Below are positions 26,109 through 35,172 of a stretch of DNA of 64,000 nt, one piece after another (position 1 is the stretch's first letter; each line of letters starts with the position of its first letter). The notes under the pieces are model-generated. The model saw only the letters and a list, made by a program, of their open reading frames with translations. It searched no databases and was not told where the DNA came from. The stretch comes from Streptomyces iakyrus (GTDB lineage Bacteria > Actinomycetota > Actinomycetes > Streptomycetales > Streptomycetaceae): NCBI RefSeq assembly GCF_000717055.1, contig NZ_JNXI01000015.1, positions 248,001 through 312,000 on the forward strand, written 5' to 3'. The translations under genes were made by a program, and so were the position numbers.

Positions 26109-27164
26109 TCAGTGCTCCAGAGCCTGTTCCAGGGCCCGCAGGAACCCGTCGGTCGTCCCGCGGTCCCGCACCGCCAGCCGGAGCCACTCCCCATCCAGCC
26201 CGGGGAAGGTGTCCCCGCGCCGCACGGCGTAGCCGAGGTCGCGCAGGCGCCGGCGGACGGCGGACGCCCCCGGCAGGCGGAGCAGGACGAACGGGCCCTG
26301 CGCGGGCCCGGCCACCCGCAGTCCGGCCGGGGCGAAGCGGGCGAGGCCCGCCAGCAGGTGCTCGCGGTCCGCCGCGACGCGGTGCGCCGCGTGGGCCGCC
26401 TCCGCCAGCGCCCGGGGCCCCACGCACGCCTCGGCAGCGGCCAGCGCCGGGGTCGACACCGGCCACAGCGGCTGCGCCCGCTGAAGGTCCTCGACGGTCT
26501 CGGGCGCCGCCAGCACGTACCCGATCCGCAGCCCGGCCAGACCCCACGTCTTGGTCAGGCTGCGCAGCACCACCAGGCCGGGCACGTCGATGCGCCCGGC
26601 CAGGGCCTCGCGCTCGCCCGGCACGGCGTCCATGAACGCCTCGTCCACCACCAGCACCCGCCCGGGCCGGGCGAGTCCGGCGATCGCGTCCGCCGGGTGC
26701 AGCACCGACGTCGGGTTCGTCGGGTTGCCGATGACCACCAGGTCCGCGTCCTCGGGGACGGCCGCCGGGTCCAGCCGGAAACCGTCCTCCTCCCGCAGCA
26801 GCACCCGGCCGACCGTGTGCCCCGCGTCCCGCAGTGCCGCCTCCGGCTCCGTGAACTGAGGGTGGACGACGACCGGCCGGCGCACCTTCAGCGCCCGCGC
26901 CAGCAGCACGAACGCCTCCGCCGCACCCGCCGTCAGCAGCACCCGCTCCACCGGCAGTCCGTGCCGCGCGGCCACCGCCGTCCGCGCGGCCCGCCCGTCC
27001 GGGTAGGCGGCGAGCCCGCCGAGGGACGCGGCGATGTGCTCCCGCAGCCAGACGGGCGGCGTGTCCGCGCGGACGTTCACGGCCAGGTCGACGAGCGCCC
27101 GGCCGTCGTCACGGACCTCCGCGTCCCCGTGGTGACGCAGATCGTGCCCGCTCTCAGTGCGCAT
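26109..27164 (-). CDS. cobC: CobC-type L-threonine-O-3-phosphate decarboxylase-like PLP enzyme
   Basis: The 351-residue fold-type I aminotransferase-like protein has VVIGNPTNPTS, LVVDEAFMD and the PLP lysine in LRSLTKTWGLAGLRIG. In cobalamin clusters such proteins are assigned to making (R)-1-aminopropan-2-ol phosphate for the nucleotide loop. As the last gene of the cob operon, overlapping cbiX by 11 nt, this role is likely. The sequence alone could also be read as a histidinol-phosphate aminotransferase homologue, so context decides the name. Confidence 0.78.
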   Translation of the reverse strand: MRTESGHDLRHHGDAEVRDDGRALVDLAVNVRADTPPVWLREHIAASLGGLAAYPDGRAARTAVAARHGLPVERVLLTAGAAEAFVLLARALKVRRPVVVHPQFTEPEAALRDAGHTVGRVLLREEDGFRLDPAAVPEDADLVVIGNPTNPTSVLHPADAIAGLARPGRVLVVDEAFMDAVPGEREALAGRIDVPGLVVLRSLTKTWGLAGLRIGYVLAAPETVEDLQRAQPLWPVSTPALAAAEACVGPRALAEAAHAAHRVAADREHLLAGLARFAPAGLRVAGPAQGPFVLLRLPGASAVRRRLRDLGYAVRRGDTFPGLDGEWLRLAVRDRGTTDGFLRALEQALEH

Positions 27165-28086
27165 GCGAGGGAGCGCCGTGGTGGTGGTGCCCGTGACCGT
27201 GACCGTGGTGGTGGTCGTCGTCGTCCGGGTGGAAGTGCGGCTGCTGCGGCATGCCCACCTTGTCCTCGAAGCCCGGCAGCGCGATGCGGTACACGCACGA
27301 GTCGCAGTTCATCCGCAGATCGCCCTTGACGGCCTCCTCGTACCGCTCCCACACCAGGTCCAGCAGCTCCGGCTCCGGCCCGATGACGTCGGCCGACAGC
27401 ACCTCGGCCTCCGGGTGCGCGGCCGCCCAGCCCTCCGTCTGCTGCCGCACCCGGTCCGGCAGGATGCCCGTGAACAGGAAGTAGGGCAGGACCACGATCC
27501 GGCGCGCGCCCAGCCGCACACAGCGGTCCAGCCCGCTCGGCACGTCCGGCGCCGCCAGCGACACGAACGCCGTCTCGACACCGGCGTACCCGCGGCCCTC
27601 CCACAGCAGCCGGGCCGCCTTGTGCACCTCGGCGTTGGCGTCCGGGTCGGTGGAGCCGCGCCCGACCAGCAGCACCGTCACGTCGGAACGGTCCCCGGGC
27701 GTACGGCCCGCCGACCCCAGGGCCTCGTCCAGCCGCCGCTCCAGCACGTTCAGCAGCGCCGGATGCGGGCCGAGCGGACGCCCGTAGGTGTACGAGATGC
27801 CCGGGTGCCGCTCCTTCTCGCGGGCCAGGGCCGCCGGGATGTCGCCCTTGGCGTGCCCGGCGGACACCAGCATCAGCGGGACGGCGGCGAAGCGCCGCAC
27901 GCCCTGCTCGACCAGTTCGGTGACGGCCTCGCCCAGCGGCGGCGGGGACAGCTCGATGAAGCCGCCCGCGACGGGCAGTTCGGGGTGCCGGGCCCCCAGC
28001 TCCCGTACGAAGTCGCGGAACGCCTCGGCTCCGGCGTCGTCCCGGGTGCCGTGGCCGGCGATGAGCAGGGCGGGCGGGGTGGTCAC
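27154..28086 (-). CDS. cbiX: Sirohydrochlorin cobaltochelatase CbiX-like, with His-rich tail
   Basis: The 310-residue two-lobed chelatase has LLIAGHGTR (H12) and LVSAGHAKGD (H78) in the N-terminal half, the expected metal/base histidines, and a degenerate second half (LLVGRGSTD lacks the His). An MNCDSCVYR Cys pair near 255 may hold an Fe-S cluster, as reported for some CbiX proteins. The C-terminus is a striking His/Asp tail (DDDDHHHGHGHGHHHH) likely to store or deliver cobalt. The GTG start overlaps the cobH stop. Its presence beside cobN is discussed in the findings. Confidence 0.85.
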   Translation of the reverse strand: MTTPPALLIAGHGTRDDAGAEAFRDFVRELGARHPELPVAGGFIELSPPPLGEAVTELVEQGVRRFAAVPLMLVSAGHAKGDIPAALAREKERHPGISYTYGRPLGPHPALLNVLERRLDEALGSAGRTPGDRSDVTVLLVGRGSTDPDANAEVHKAARLLWEGRGYAGVETAFVSLAAPDVPSGLDRCVRLGARRIVVLPYFLFTGILPDRVRQQTEGWAAAHPEAEVLSADVIGPEPELLDLVWERYEEAVKGDLRMNCDSCVYRIALPGFEDKVGMPQQPHFHPDDDDHHHGHGHGHHHHGAPSHAH

Positions 28087-28670
28087 AGTTTCTCCTCGGC
28101 GGAAGTGGGGTGGTACAGCAGGGCGTTGAGCGCGGCGGCGGCGACCGCCGACCCGCCCTTCTCGGACACGTTGCTCACGGCGGGCAGGCCGCTCTCGCGC
28201 AGCGCGGCCTTCGATTCGACGGCTCCGACGAAACCGACGGGCAGCCCGATGACGAGCGCGGGGTCGGCGTCGAGCGTCAGCAGCTCCTCCAGCGCGGTCG
28301 GCGCGTTGCCGATCACCCAGAGGGCACCGGGGCCGACCTGCTCGTACGCGAGCCGGATGGCGTGCGCGGACCGGGTCAGCCCGGGACCGGCCTGGGCGTC
28401 CCCGAGGCGGCAGACGGTCTCGCGCCGCGTGATGCCGGCGCCGACCATCGCCACGTCCACGACCACGGGCGCCCCGGCGTGCAGCGCCGCATGCGCCTTC
28501 TCCAGGTCGGCCTCGTCCATGACGAGGTCGGTGGCGTAGTCGAGGTCGGCGGCGGAGTGGACGACCCGCTCCACGACCGCCCGGGTCAGCGGCGGGAAGT
28601 GCGAGGTGTCCAGTCGGGCACGCATGCGCCGGTAGGACTCCACCTCGATGGGATGGACGACACGGTTCAC
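28083..28670 (-). CDS. cobH: Precorrin-8X methylmutase
   Basis: The 195-residue enzyme moves the C-11 methyl group to C-12, giving hydrogenobyrinate or the cobalt form. The family start HPIEVESYRRMRA, the catalytic-histidine region RVVHSAADLDYA and the VIGLPVGFVGAVESK segment are present. The GTG start overlaps the cobJ stop, and its stop overlaps the cbiX start, so it is tightly coupled on both sides. Confidence 0.93.
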   Translation of the reverse strand: MNRVVHPIEVESYRRMRARLDTSHFPPLTRAVVERVVHSAADLDYATDLVMDEADLEKAHAALHAGAPVVVDVAMVGAGITRRETVCRLGDAQAGPGLTRSAHAIRLAYEQVGPGALWVIGNAPTALEELLTLDADPALVIGLPVGFVGAVESKAALRESGLPAVSNVSEKGGSAVAAAALNALLYHPTSAEEKL

Positions 28671-30358
28671 TCGGAGCCCTCCTGCGCCGACTGCCAGCGG
28701 TAGCCGCGCGGGGTCACCATGCGCCCCGCGATGTCCCGGGTCGCCGTGTTGCCCACGGTCACGACCGTCATCATGTCGACCGTCGCCGGGTCGAGGGAGC
28801 CCAGGGTGGTGAGCCGGCTGGACTCGTCCGGACGCGAGGCGTTGCGCACCACACCCACCGGCGTCTGCGGTGTCCGGTGCTCGGCGAGGATGCCCAGCGC
28901 CTTGGGGAGCTGCCAGTCACGGCCGCGCGAACGGGGGTTGTAGAAGGTGACCACGATGTCCGCCTCGCCCGCCGCCCGCACCCGCCGCTCGATGACCTCC
29001 CACGGCGTGTGCAGGTCGGACAGGCTGATCGACACGTGGTCGTGGCCCAGCGGGGCGCCCAGGATCGCACCGGCCGCGAGCGCCGCCGTCACGCCGGGCA
29101 CGCCGACCACGTCGATGTCGTCCGAGGCCTCGGCCAGCGCCGGGGAGGCCATGGCGTAGACGCCCGCGTCCCCGCTGCCGATCAGCGCGACGGCCTGCCC
29201 CTTGCGGGCCTCCTCGACGGCCGTGCGCGCCCGCTCCTCCTCGGCCCCGAGCCCCGACTCCAGGATCCGGGTGCCGGGCCGCAGCAGATCACGGATCTGG
29301 TCGACGTACTGGTCGAGCCCGACGAGCACGGACGCCCGCCGCAGTTCGGCCTGCGCACGCGGCGTCAGCAGGTCCCGCGCGCCGGGCCCGAGCCCGACCA
29401 CCGCGAGCCGCCCGCGCCCGGGCCGCCGTACGACCGCACAGGTCGCCATCGCCGGGCTCGCGGCCGACTTCCGCTTGGGGACGAGGAGTTCGCCCCCGCC
29501 GATGAGCGCGGCGGCCTCCGCCACGGACGGGGTACCGACGGCAGCGAGCGGCGCGTCGGACGGATTCGGCACGTCGACCCCGGCCAGCTCCTCGGCGGAG
29601 TACGTCACCAGGGGCACCCCGAGCCGCCCCGCGGCCTCGACGATGCCGGGCTCCTCGGCCTTGGCGTCGACGGTGGCCAGCTCCGCGACGGACGCCACGG
29701 ACAGTCCGGCCTCCCGCAGGGCTTCCTCGACCAGCCCGAGGACCTCCTCCACGGGCGCGCCCCTGGACGCCCCGACCCCGACGACCAGCGTCGGCGGACG
29801 CAGCACCACCTCGCGCTCGGCCGCCTCGACGAGCCGGTCGGTCACCCGGATCGTGTACGACCCCTGGTCCGTCACCGGCAGCGGCGGCAGCGGCCAGGCC
29901 ACCTCGGACCGCAGCGCCACCGCCTCGCCGTCCAGCAGCGCCCGCGAGACCCCGGCGACGTCGCCCTCCACGGGCAGGCCGAGGGTGTCCAGGCCCGCCA
30001 GGTCCACGGCGTCCGTGGCCGTCGTCACCACCGGCTCGGCACCCAGCAAGTCACCCACTTCGCGGGCCAGTTCGTTGGCGCCGCCCGCGTGCCCGCCCAG
30101 CAGGGACACGGCGAACCGCCCGCCCTCGTCGACGCACACCACGCCCGGGTCCTCGGTCTTGCCGGACAGCAGCGGCGCCACCAGCCGCACCACCGCGCCC
30201 GTCGCCAGGAAGCACACGAGCTGCTCGCACTGCGCGAACGCGGTCCGTACGGCGTCCGCGACGGGACCCTCGTACACCCGGGTGCGGTCCGGCCACGCGG
30301 CGGCCAGCCGGTCCCGGGCAGCCGCTCCCGCCGCGGTGGCGGAAATGAGGCCGATCAC
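28667..30358 (-). CDS. cobJ: CbiG-CobJ fusion: cobalt-precorrin-5A hydrolase-like domain plus precorrin-3B C17-methyltransferase
   Basis: The GTG at 30358 gives 563 residues. Residues 1-310 are CbiG-like (FLATGAVVRLVAPLL, SLLGGHAGGANELA, VGVGASRGAP in the CobE/CbiG C-terminal part). Residues about 330-563 are an SAM-dependent tetrapyrrole methyltransferase (LAVVGLGPGARDLLTPRA, GSGDAGVYAMASP, TFYNPRSRGRDWQL) of the CobJ/CbiH type, which performs ring contraction with C-17 methylation. The CbiG part belongs to the cobalt-early route, where it opens the lactone. Overlaps GTGA on both sides. Confidence 0.92.
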   Translation of the reverse strand: MIGLISATAAGAAARDRLAAAWPDRTRVYEGPVADAVRTAFAQCEQLVCFLATGAVVRLVAPLLSGKTEDPGVVCVDEGGRFAVSLLGGHAGGANELAREVGDLLGAEPVVTTATDAVDLAGLDTLGLPVEGDVAGVSRALLDGEAVALRSEVAWPLPPLPVTDQGSYTIRVTDRLVEAAEREVVLRPPTLVVGVGASRGAPVEEVLGLVEEALREAGLSVASVAELATVDAKAEEPGIVEAAGRLGVPLVTYSAEELAGVDVPNPSDAPLAAVGTPSVAEAAALIGGGELLVPKRKSAASPAMATCAVVRRPGRGRLAVVGLGPGARDLLTPRAQAELRRASVLVGLDQYVDQIRDLLRPGTRILESGLGAEEERARTAVEEARKGQAVALIGSGDAGVYAMASPALAEASDDIDVVGVPGVTAALAAGAILGAPLGHDHVSISLSDLHTPWEVIERRVRAAGEADIVVTFYNPRSRGRDWQLPKALGILAEHRTPQTPVGVVRNASRPDESSRLTTLGSLDPATVDMMTVVTVGNTATRDIAGRMVTPRGYRWQSAQEGSE

Positions 30359-31593
30359 TGGGCGACTCCTTCTTCGACAGCTGCCGGGGGCCGGACGCCC
30401 CACAGCAGGAAAACGGGGTTGGTGGCCGCGAGCCGGGTCACGTCCCCGGGCAGCGGCGCGAGCCGCGACGACTGCAGGAGCACGCCGTCGCAGGTGAATC
30501 CGGCACTCGTCAGGGCCTCGCGCGCGGCCGGTACCCGGTCGAGCGCGGCCATGGCGACGACCACGGTGCGCCGGGCACGGCGCGCGCACGCGGCGACGAT
30601 CGCGGGGAGTTCGCGCCCGCCGCCCCCCACGAACACGGCGTCCGGGGTCTCGGCGAGCTCCGCCAGCGACTCCGGCGCCGCGCCCCGCACCACCCGCACG
30701 TCCACACCGTGCGCGGCGGCGTTGGCACGGACCCGCTCGACCCCGTCCGCGGTCTTCTCCACGGCGGTCACGGCCGCCCCCAGCCGCGCGCACTCCACGG
30801 CCACGGACCCCGAGCCGGCGCCCACGTCCCACACCAGGTCACCCGAGCGGGGCCCCAGCCGTGCGAGGGCCAGCGCCCGCACCTCGAACTTCGTGATCAT
30901 CGAGTCGCGGTGGGCGAACTCCGCCTCCTCCAGGGCCCAGCCGGCGGGCTGATCCCCGGCCCCCGCGACCGTCCGCACCGGCCCGAGCGCCCGCGCCTCG
31001 TCCAGGCACAGCACCACGTTCACCGCGGTACCCCAGTCCCGTGCCGCGGCCTCGGCGGGCGTCACCCGCTCCACGCGCTCCGCGTCCGAGCCGAGCCCGG
31101 AGGCGACGACCAGCACCCGCGCCGCGTCCCGCAACGCGGCACCCAGCTCCGCCGGACCCGCGCCAGGACCGGTCAGCACGGCCGTCTTCGGCTGCGCCCG
31201 GCACACGTTGACGGCCGTCCGCAGCTCCCGCCCGTGGGCGCTCACCACCACGGCGTCGTCCCACGGCAGGCCGATCCGCGCGAACGCCGCGGCGACCGAC
31301 GACACCCCGGGCCGCACATCCAGCCGCTGCGGGCCGAACCGCTCCGCCAGGACCCGCACGATTCCGAAGAACCCGGGGTCGCCGGACGCCAGCACCAGAA
31401 CGGGACGGTCCTTCGCGATGTACTCGCCGATGGCGTCCAGGGCCGGCGCGAGGGGTCCCAGCACGACCCGCTCCGCCGTCTCCGGCAGCCGTACGGCGTC
31501 GAGATGCCGCCGCCCGCCCACCACCAGCTCGGGACCCGCGAGGACGTCGTCGGAAGGCGCCGCCCCCGTCCCGGCGCCGACCACCGTGATCAC
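30355..31593 (-). CDS. cobL: Precorrin-6Y C5,15-methyltransferase (CbiE-CbiT fusion)
   Basis: The 412-residue bifunctional enzyme methylates C-5 and C-15 and removes the C-12 acetate carboxyl. Residues 1-200 are the CbiE methyltransferase (VVGAGTGAAP, LASGDPGFFGI, ISVVAAFARIGLP-like HGREL region). Residues about 225-400 are CbiT with the SAM motif VWDVGAGSGSVAVE. The GTG start overlaps the cobM stop and the stop overlaps the cobJ start. Confidence 0.94.
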   Translation of the reverse strand: MITVVGAGTGAAPSDDVLAGPELVVGGRRHLDAVRLPETAERVVLGPLAPALDAIGEYIAKDRPVLVLASGDPGFFGIVRVLAERFGPQRLDVRPGVSSVAAAFARIGLPWDDAVVVSAHGRELRTAVNVCRAQPKTAVLTGPGAGPAELGAALRDAARVLVVASGLGSDAERVERVTPAEAAARDWGTAVNVVLCLDEARALGPVRTVAGAGDQPAGWALEEAEFAHRDSMITKFEVRALALARLGPRSGDLVWDVGAGSGSVAVECARLGAAVTAVEKTADGVERVRANAAAHGVDVRVVRGAAPESLAELAETPDAVFVGGGGRELPAIVAACARRARRTVVVAMAALDRVPAAREALTSAGFTCDGVLLQSSRLAPLPGDVTRLAATNPVFLLWGVRPPAAVEEGVAQ

Positions 31594-32408
31594 GTACTCG
31601 CCCCCCGCTCGCGCAGCTCCCGCCGGGCCTCCGGGTCGGCCTTGCGGTACCCGTGGAAGTGACCCGGGTGGTAGAGGTGCGAGCGCGTGCCGTGCGCGTC
31701 GAGCGCCGGCCCGACCAGGAACAGGGTGTGCTTCCAGAGCTTGTGCTCCTTGACCGTCTCCTCCAGCGTGCCGATCGTGCACTTCACGACCAGCTCCTCC
31801 GGCCAGGTCGCCTGGTACGCCACCACGACCGGCGTCGTCGTCGGGTAGCCGCCCTCCAGCAGCTCCCGCACGAGCTGCCCGCTGCGGGCGGCGGAGAGGA
31901 ACACCGCCATGGTGGTGCCGTGCTTGGCGAACTCCCGGACCTCCTCGCCGGGCGGCATGGGTGTCTTGCCGCCGCCGAGCCGGGTCAGCACGACCGACTG
32001 CGCGACCTCCGGGATGGTCAGCTCGCGCTGGGCGAGCGCCGCGACGGCCGAGAAGGAGGACACCCCGGGCACGATCTCGGTGGCGATGCCCATCTCGGCG
32101 CACCGGTCGACCTGCTCCTGCGTGCCGCCCCACAGGGCCGGGTCACCGGAGTGGATACGGGCGACCTTGAGCCCCTCGCCGCGGGCCCGCTCGTACACGG
32201 CGACGACGTCCTCCAGGGACATGGTCGCCGAGTCGAGGATCTCCGCGTCCTCACGGGCGTGTTCGAGGACCTCCGCCTGGACCAGGCTGGCCGCCCAGAT
32301 CACGACGTCGGCCTCGGCGATGGCGCGCGCGGCACGGAACGTCAGCAGGTCGGCGGCGCCGGGGCCGGCACCGACGAAGGTCACTTTGCCGGCGGGGGCG
32401 TCGGCCAT
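31590..32408 (-). CDS. cobM: Precorrin-4 C11-methyltransferase
   Basis: The 272-residue SAM-dependent tetrapyrrole methylase shows VTFVGAGPGAADLLT at the N-terminus, the RIHSGDPALWGGTQEQ signature of CobM/CbiF and EIVPGVSSFSA. It follows cobI after a 54-nt gap that contains GGGGGTGAAGGGGGG, one of the few breaks in translational coupling in this operon, so it may have its own strong ribosome binding site. Confidence 0.94.
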   Translation of the reverse strand: MADAPAGKVTFVGAGPGAADLLTFRAARAIAEADVVIWAASLVQAEVLEHAREDAEILDSATMSLEDVVAVYERARGEGLKVARIHSGDPALWGGTQEQVDRCAEMGIATEIVPGVSSFSAVAALAQRELTIPEVAQSVVLTRLGGGKTPMPPGEEVREFAKHGTTMAVFLSAARSGQLVRELLEGGYPTTTPVVVAYQATWPEELVVKCTIGTLEETVKEHKLWKHTLFLVGPALDAHGTRSHLYHPGHFHGYRKADPEARRELRERGAST

Positions 32409-32462
32409 GGGATGGGTCCTCTCGTACAGGGGGTGAAGGGGGGTGATGCAGGACGGGGGGGG

Positions 32463-33194
32463 TCAGAGCTTGCCGCCCCGGCCGCCCTCGCGCCGGGCGG
32501 GTGCGATGAGCGTCGACAGGTAGGGCAGGGGCGTCTCGTCGAGCTCGGCGGCCGGGCGCACGGACTCCTCCGGAAGCCCCAGCGCCGATCCCCACACGGC
32601 GTCGGCGAGCCGCCCGGTCTCCCGCAGCGCCTCGGCGACCTCGTGCGCCTGCCGCCCGAACTTGTAGGCGACCACGGTCCCGGGCCCGGCCAGGGCGTCC
32701 TTCAGCACGGCCGCCCCGGCGGTGACCGGCACGAGCGTGAGCGGCTCGGTGCCCTCGGTCAGCACGGCGCCCGACCGGGCTGCGAGGTCCTGCATGGCGG
32801 TGATCCCGGGCACGGTCTCGACGACGGTTCCCGGCACCAGCTCGGCGATGGTCTGCGCGAGGTAGGTGAACGTCGAGTACACGTTGGGGTCCCCGATGGT
32901 CGCGAAGGCCACGGCGTCGTGCGCGCGCAGCAGTTCGGCGACCCGGTCCCCGGCCGCGTCCCAGGCGGCCTCGCGCCGCCCCCGGTCGCTGCGCTCGTTC
33001 AGCGCGAACACGACCCGGACGACCTTCTCCCCGGGCACGTAGTGCAACACGGTCGCCTCGGCCCGGCCGCGTTCCATGGTGTCCATCACGGGCACGACGA
33101 CGACGTCCGCCTCCCGCAGGGCGTTCACGCCCTTGACGGTCACCAGCTCCGGATCCCCGGGGCCCACCCCGACTCCGACCAGCCTGCTGTTCAT
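32463..33194 (-). CDS. cobI: Precorrin-2 C20-methyltransferase
   Basis: The 243-residue enzyme adds the C-20 methyl group to precorrin-2. Family motifs are LVGVGVGPGDPELVTVKGV, FATIGDPNVYSTFTYL and VETVPGITAMQDLAA. The ATG overlaps the cobB stop (ATGA). Upstream in-frame sequence belongs to cobB read in another frame and was excluded. Confidence 0.94.
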   Translation of the reverse strand: MNSRLVGVGVGPGDPELVTVKGVNALREADVVVVPVMDTMERGRAEATVLHYVPGEKVVRVVFALNERSDRGRREAAWDAAGDRVAELLRAHDAVAFATIGDPNVYSTFTYLAQTIAELVPGTVVETVPGITAMQDLAARSGAVLTEGTEPLTLVPVTAGAAVLKDALAGPGTVVAYKFGRQAHEVAEALRETGRLADAVWGSALGLPEESVRPAAELDETPLPYLSTLIAPARREGGRGGKL

Positions 33195-34576
33195 GACGTC
33201 CGGCACCTCTCCACGAACCGATGGGCGACACCGGGCTCGGACGCCCAGTGCGTGTGCAGATAACTCGCGTGCACACCGCGCTGTACGAAACCTTCGACCC
33301 GGGGCCGGGGGCCACGGACCCCCCAGGCGGGCTCCGCTCCCGAGCCGGGCTCCACGACGGTCCGGTGGAACTCGTGCCCGCGCATCCGCGTCCCGGCCGC
33401 CGCGAGCACACTGTCGCCGATGGCCACGGCGTCCCGGTAGCCCAGCGTGAGCCGCTCGCTCATCCGCGCCCCGGCGTCCAGCACACCGCACATCGGCAGC
33501 CCGTCCAGCTCCCGGCACAGGTACAGCAGCCCGGCGCACTCGGCGGCGACGGGAGCACCGCTGCCCGCCAGCTCGGCGACGGCCTTCCGCATCGGTTCGT
33601 TGGCGGACAGCTCGGAGGCGTACACCTCGGGAAACCCACCCCCGACCACCAACCCGGCGGTCCCTTCGGGCAGTTCCTCGTCCCGCAGGGGGTCGAAGGG
33701 GACGACGTCGGCACCGGCCGCGGAGAGAAGCTCGGTGTGCTCGGCGTAGGAGAAGGTGAAGGCGGACCCAGCGGCGACGGCGACGACGGGCGCGCGGTGC
33801 TCAACCGCTTCGTCCGGCCGTGTCGGGTGGTGGGCGGGCGAGGCGGGGGTCCAGGGGGCGGAGCCCCCTGGTACGGCACCGGCTGCACGTGCCAGTGCTT
33901 CCAACGCCCCGAGGTCACACCCGTCGGCCACCTGCGCAGCCATCGCAGCAACGGCCTCGACCGCAGCACCCTGGCGTTCGGCAACGGGAACCAGCCCGAG
34001 GTGCCGAGAAGGCGTGGACACCTGCGCAGCCCGCCGCAACACCCCCAGCACCGGCACCCCGGCCTGCTCCAGCGCCTCCCGCAACAGCTCCTCGTGCCGG
34101 TCCGAGGCGACCTTGTTCAGGATCACGCCCCCGACCCGCACCTCCGGGTCCCAGGAGGCGAACCCGTGCACCAGCGCCGCCACCGACCGGGACTGCGACG
34201 ACGCGTCCACGACCAGCACCACCGGCGCCCCGAGCAGCTTCGCGACATGAGCCGTGGACGCGAGTTCCCCCTCGCCCGCAGCCCCGTCGTACAGCCCCAT
34301 CACACCCTCGACGACGGCGATGTCACACCCCTGCGCCCCGTGCAGGAACAGCGGCCCGACCAGCTCGGGCCCGCACAGGTACGCGTCGAGGTTCCGTCCC
34401 ACCCGCCCGGTCGCGAGCGCGTGGTACCCGGGGTCGATGTAGTCCGGCCCGACCTTGTGCGGGGACACGGCGAGCCCCCGCGCGGCGAACGCGGCCATCA
34501 ACCCCGTGGCGACGGTGGTCTTGCCACTGCCCGAGGAGGGCGCGGCGATGACCAGCCGTGGGACGGAAGCACTCAC
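33191..34576 (-). CDS. cobB: Cobyrinate / hydrogenobyrinate a,c-diamide synthase
   Basis: The 461-residue ATP- and glutamine-dependent amidase has an N-terminal deviant Walker A loop (APSSGSGKTT), VVEGVMGLYDG and a C-terminal type-1 glutaminase-like domain with the nucleophile Cys in AAECAGLLYLC and a late HFHRT-like GHEFHRT. It amidates the a and c side chains. The GTG start overlaps the cobO stop. A Pro/Thr/Ala-rich linker near 250-275 separates the two domains. Confidence 0.93.
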   Translation of the reverse strand: MSASVPRLVIAAPSSGSGKTTVATGLMAAFAARGLAVSPHKVGPDYIDPGYHALATGRVGRNLDAYLCGPELVGPLFLHGAQGCDIAVVEGVMGLYDGAAGEGELASTAHVAKLLGAPVVLVVDASSQSRSVAALVHGFASWDPEVRVGGVILNKVASDRHEELLREALEQAGVPVLGVLRRAAQVSTPSRHLGLVPVAERQGAAVEAVAAMAAQVADGCDLGALEALARAAGAVPGGSAPWTPASPAHHPTRPDEAVEHRAPVVAVAAGSAFTFSYAEHTELLSAAGADVVPFDPLRDEELPEGTAGLVVGGGFPEVYASELSANEPMRKAVAELAGSGAPVAAECAGLLYLCRELDGLPMCGVLDAGARMSERLTLGYRDAVAIGDSVLAAAGTRMRGHEFHRTVVEPGSGAEPAWGVRGPRPRVEGFVQRGVHASYLHTHWASEPGVAHRFVERCRTS

Positions 34577-35172
34577 CACTCGATGCCCCTCTGGCCCTTC
34601 TGGCCCGCGTCCATCGGGTGCTTGACCTTGGACATGTCGGTCACCAGGTCGGCGAAGTCCACGAGCTTCTCGGGCGCGTTCCGCCCGGTGATGACGACGT
34701 GCTGCGTCCCGGGCCGCTCGCGCAGCACGGAGATCACCTCGTCCGTGTCCACCCAGCCCCAGTGCATCGGGTAGGCGAACTCGTCCAGCACGTACAGCTT
34801 GTACGTCTCGGCCGCCAGGTCCCGCTTGACCTGCTCCCAGCCCTCCCGGGCCTTCTCCTCGTTGTCCATCTGGGCATCGCGCTGCACCCAGGACCAGCCC
34901 TCGCCCATCTTGTGCCAGTCGACGGTCCCGCCCTCGCCGGAGGCGCCGAGCACCCGCAGCGCGTTCTCCTCGCCGACCTTCCACTTCGCCGACTTGACGA
35001 ACTGGAACACCCCGATGGGCCACCCCTGGTTCCAGGCCCGCAGCGCGAGCCCGAAGGCGGCGGTGGACTTGCCCTTGCCGACGCCCGTGTGCACGACGAC
35101 CAGCGGCCGGTTCCGGCGCTGCCGCGTCGTCAGCCCGTCGTCCGGCACCACACTCGGCTGTCCCTGCGGCAT
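34573..35172 (-). CDS. cobO: Cob(I)yrinic acid a,c-diamide adenosyltransferase
   Basis: The 199-residue CobA/CobO-type corrinoid adenosyltransferase has the P-loop HTGVGKGKSTAAFGLALRA, the substrate region FVKSAKWKVGEE and the DEFAYPMHWGWVD motif. It transfers the adenosyl group of ATP to cobalt. Its ATG shares one base with the TAA of the chelatase gene, so translation is coupled. Confidence 0.95.
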   Translation of the reverse strand: MPQGQPSVVPDDGLTTRQRRNRPLVVVHTGVGKGKSTAAFGLALRAWNQGWPIGVFQFVKSAKWKVGEENALRVLGASGEGGTVDWHKMGEGWSWVQRDAQMDNEEKAREGWEQVKRDLAAETYKLYVLDEFAYPMHWGWVDTDEVISVLRERPGTQHVVITGRNAPEKLVDFADLVTDMSKVKHPMDAGQKGQRGIEW

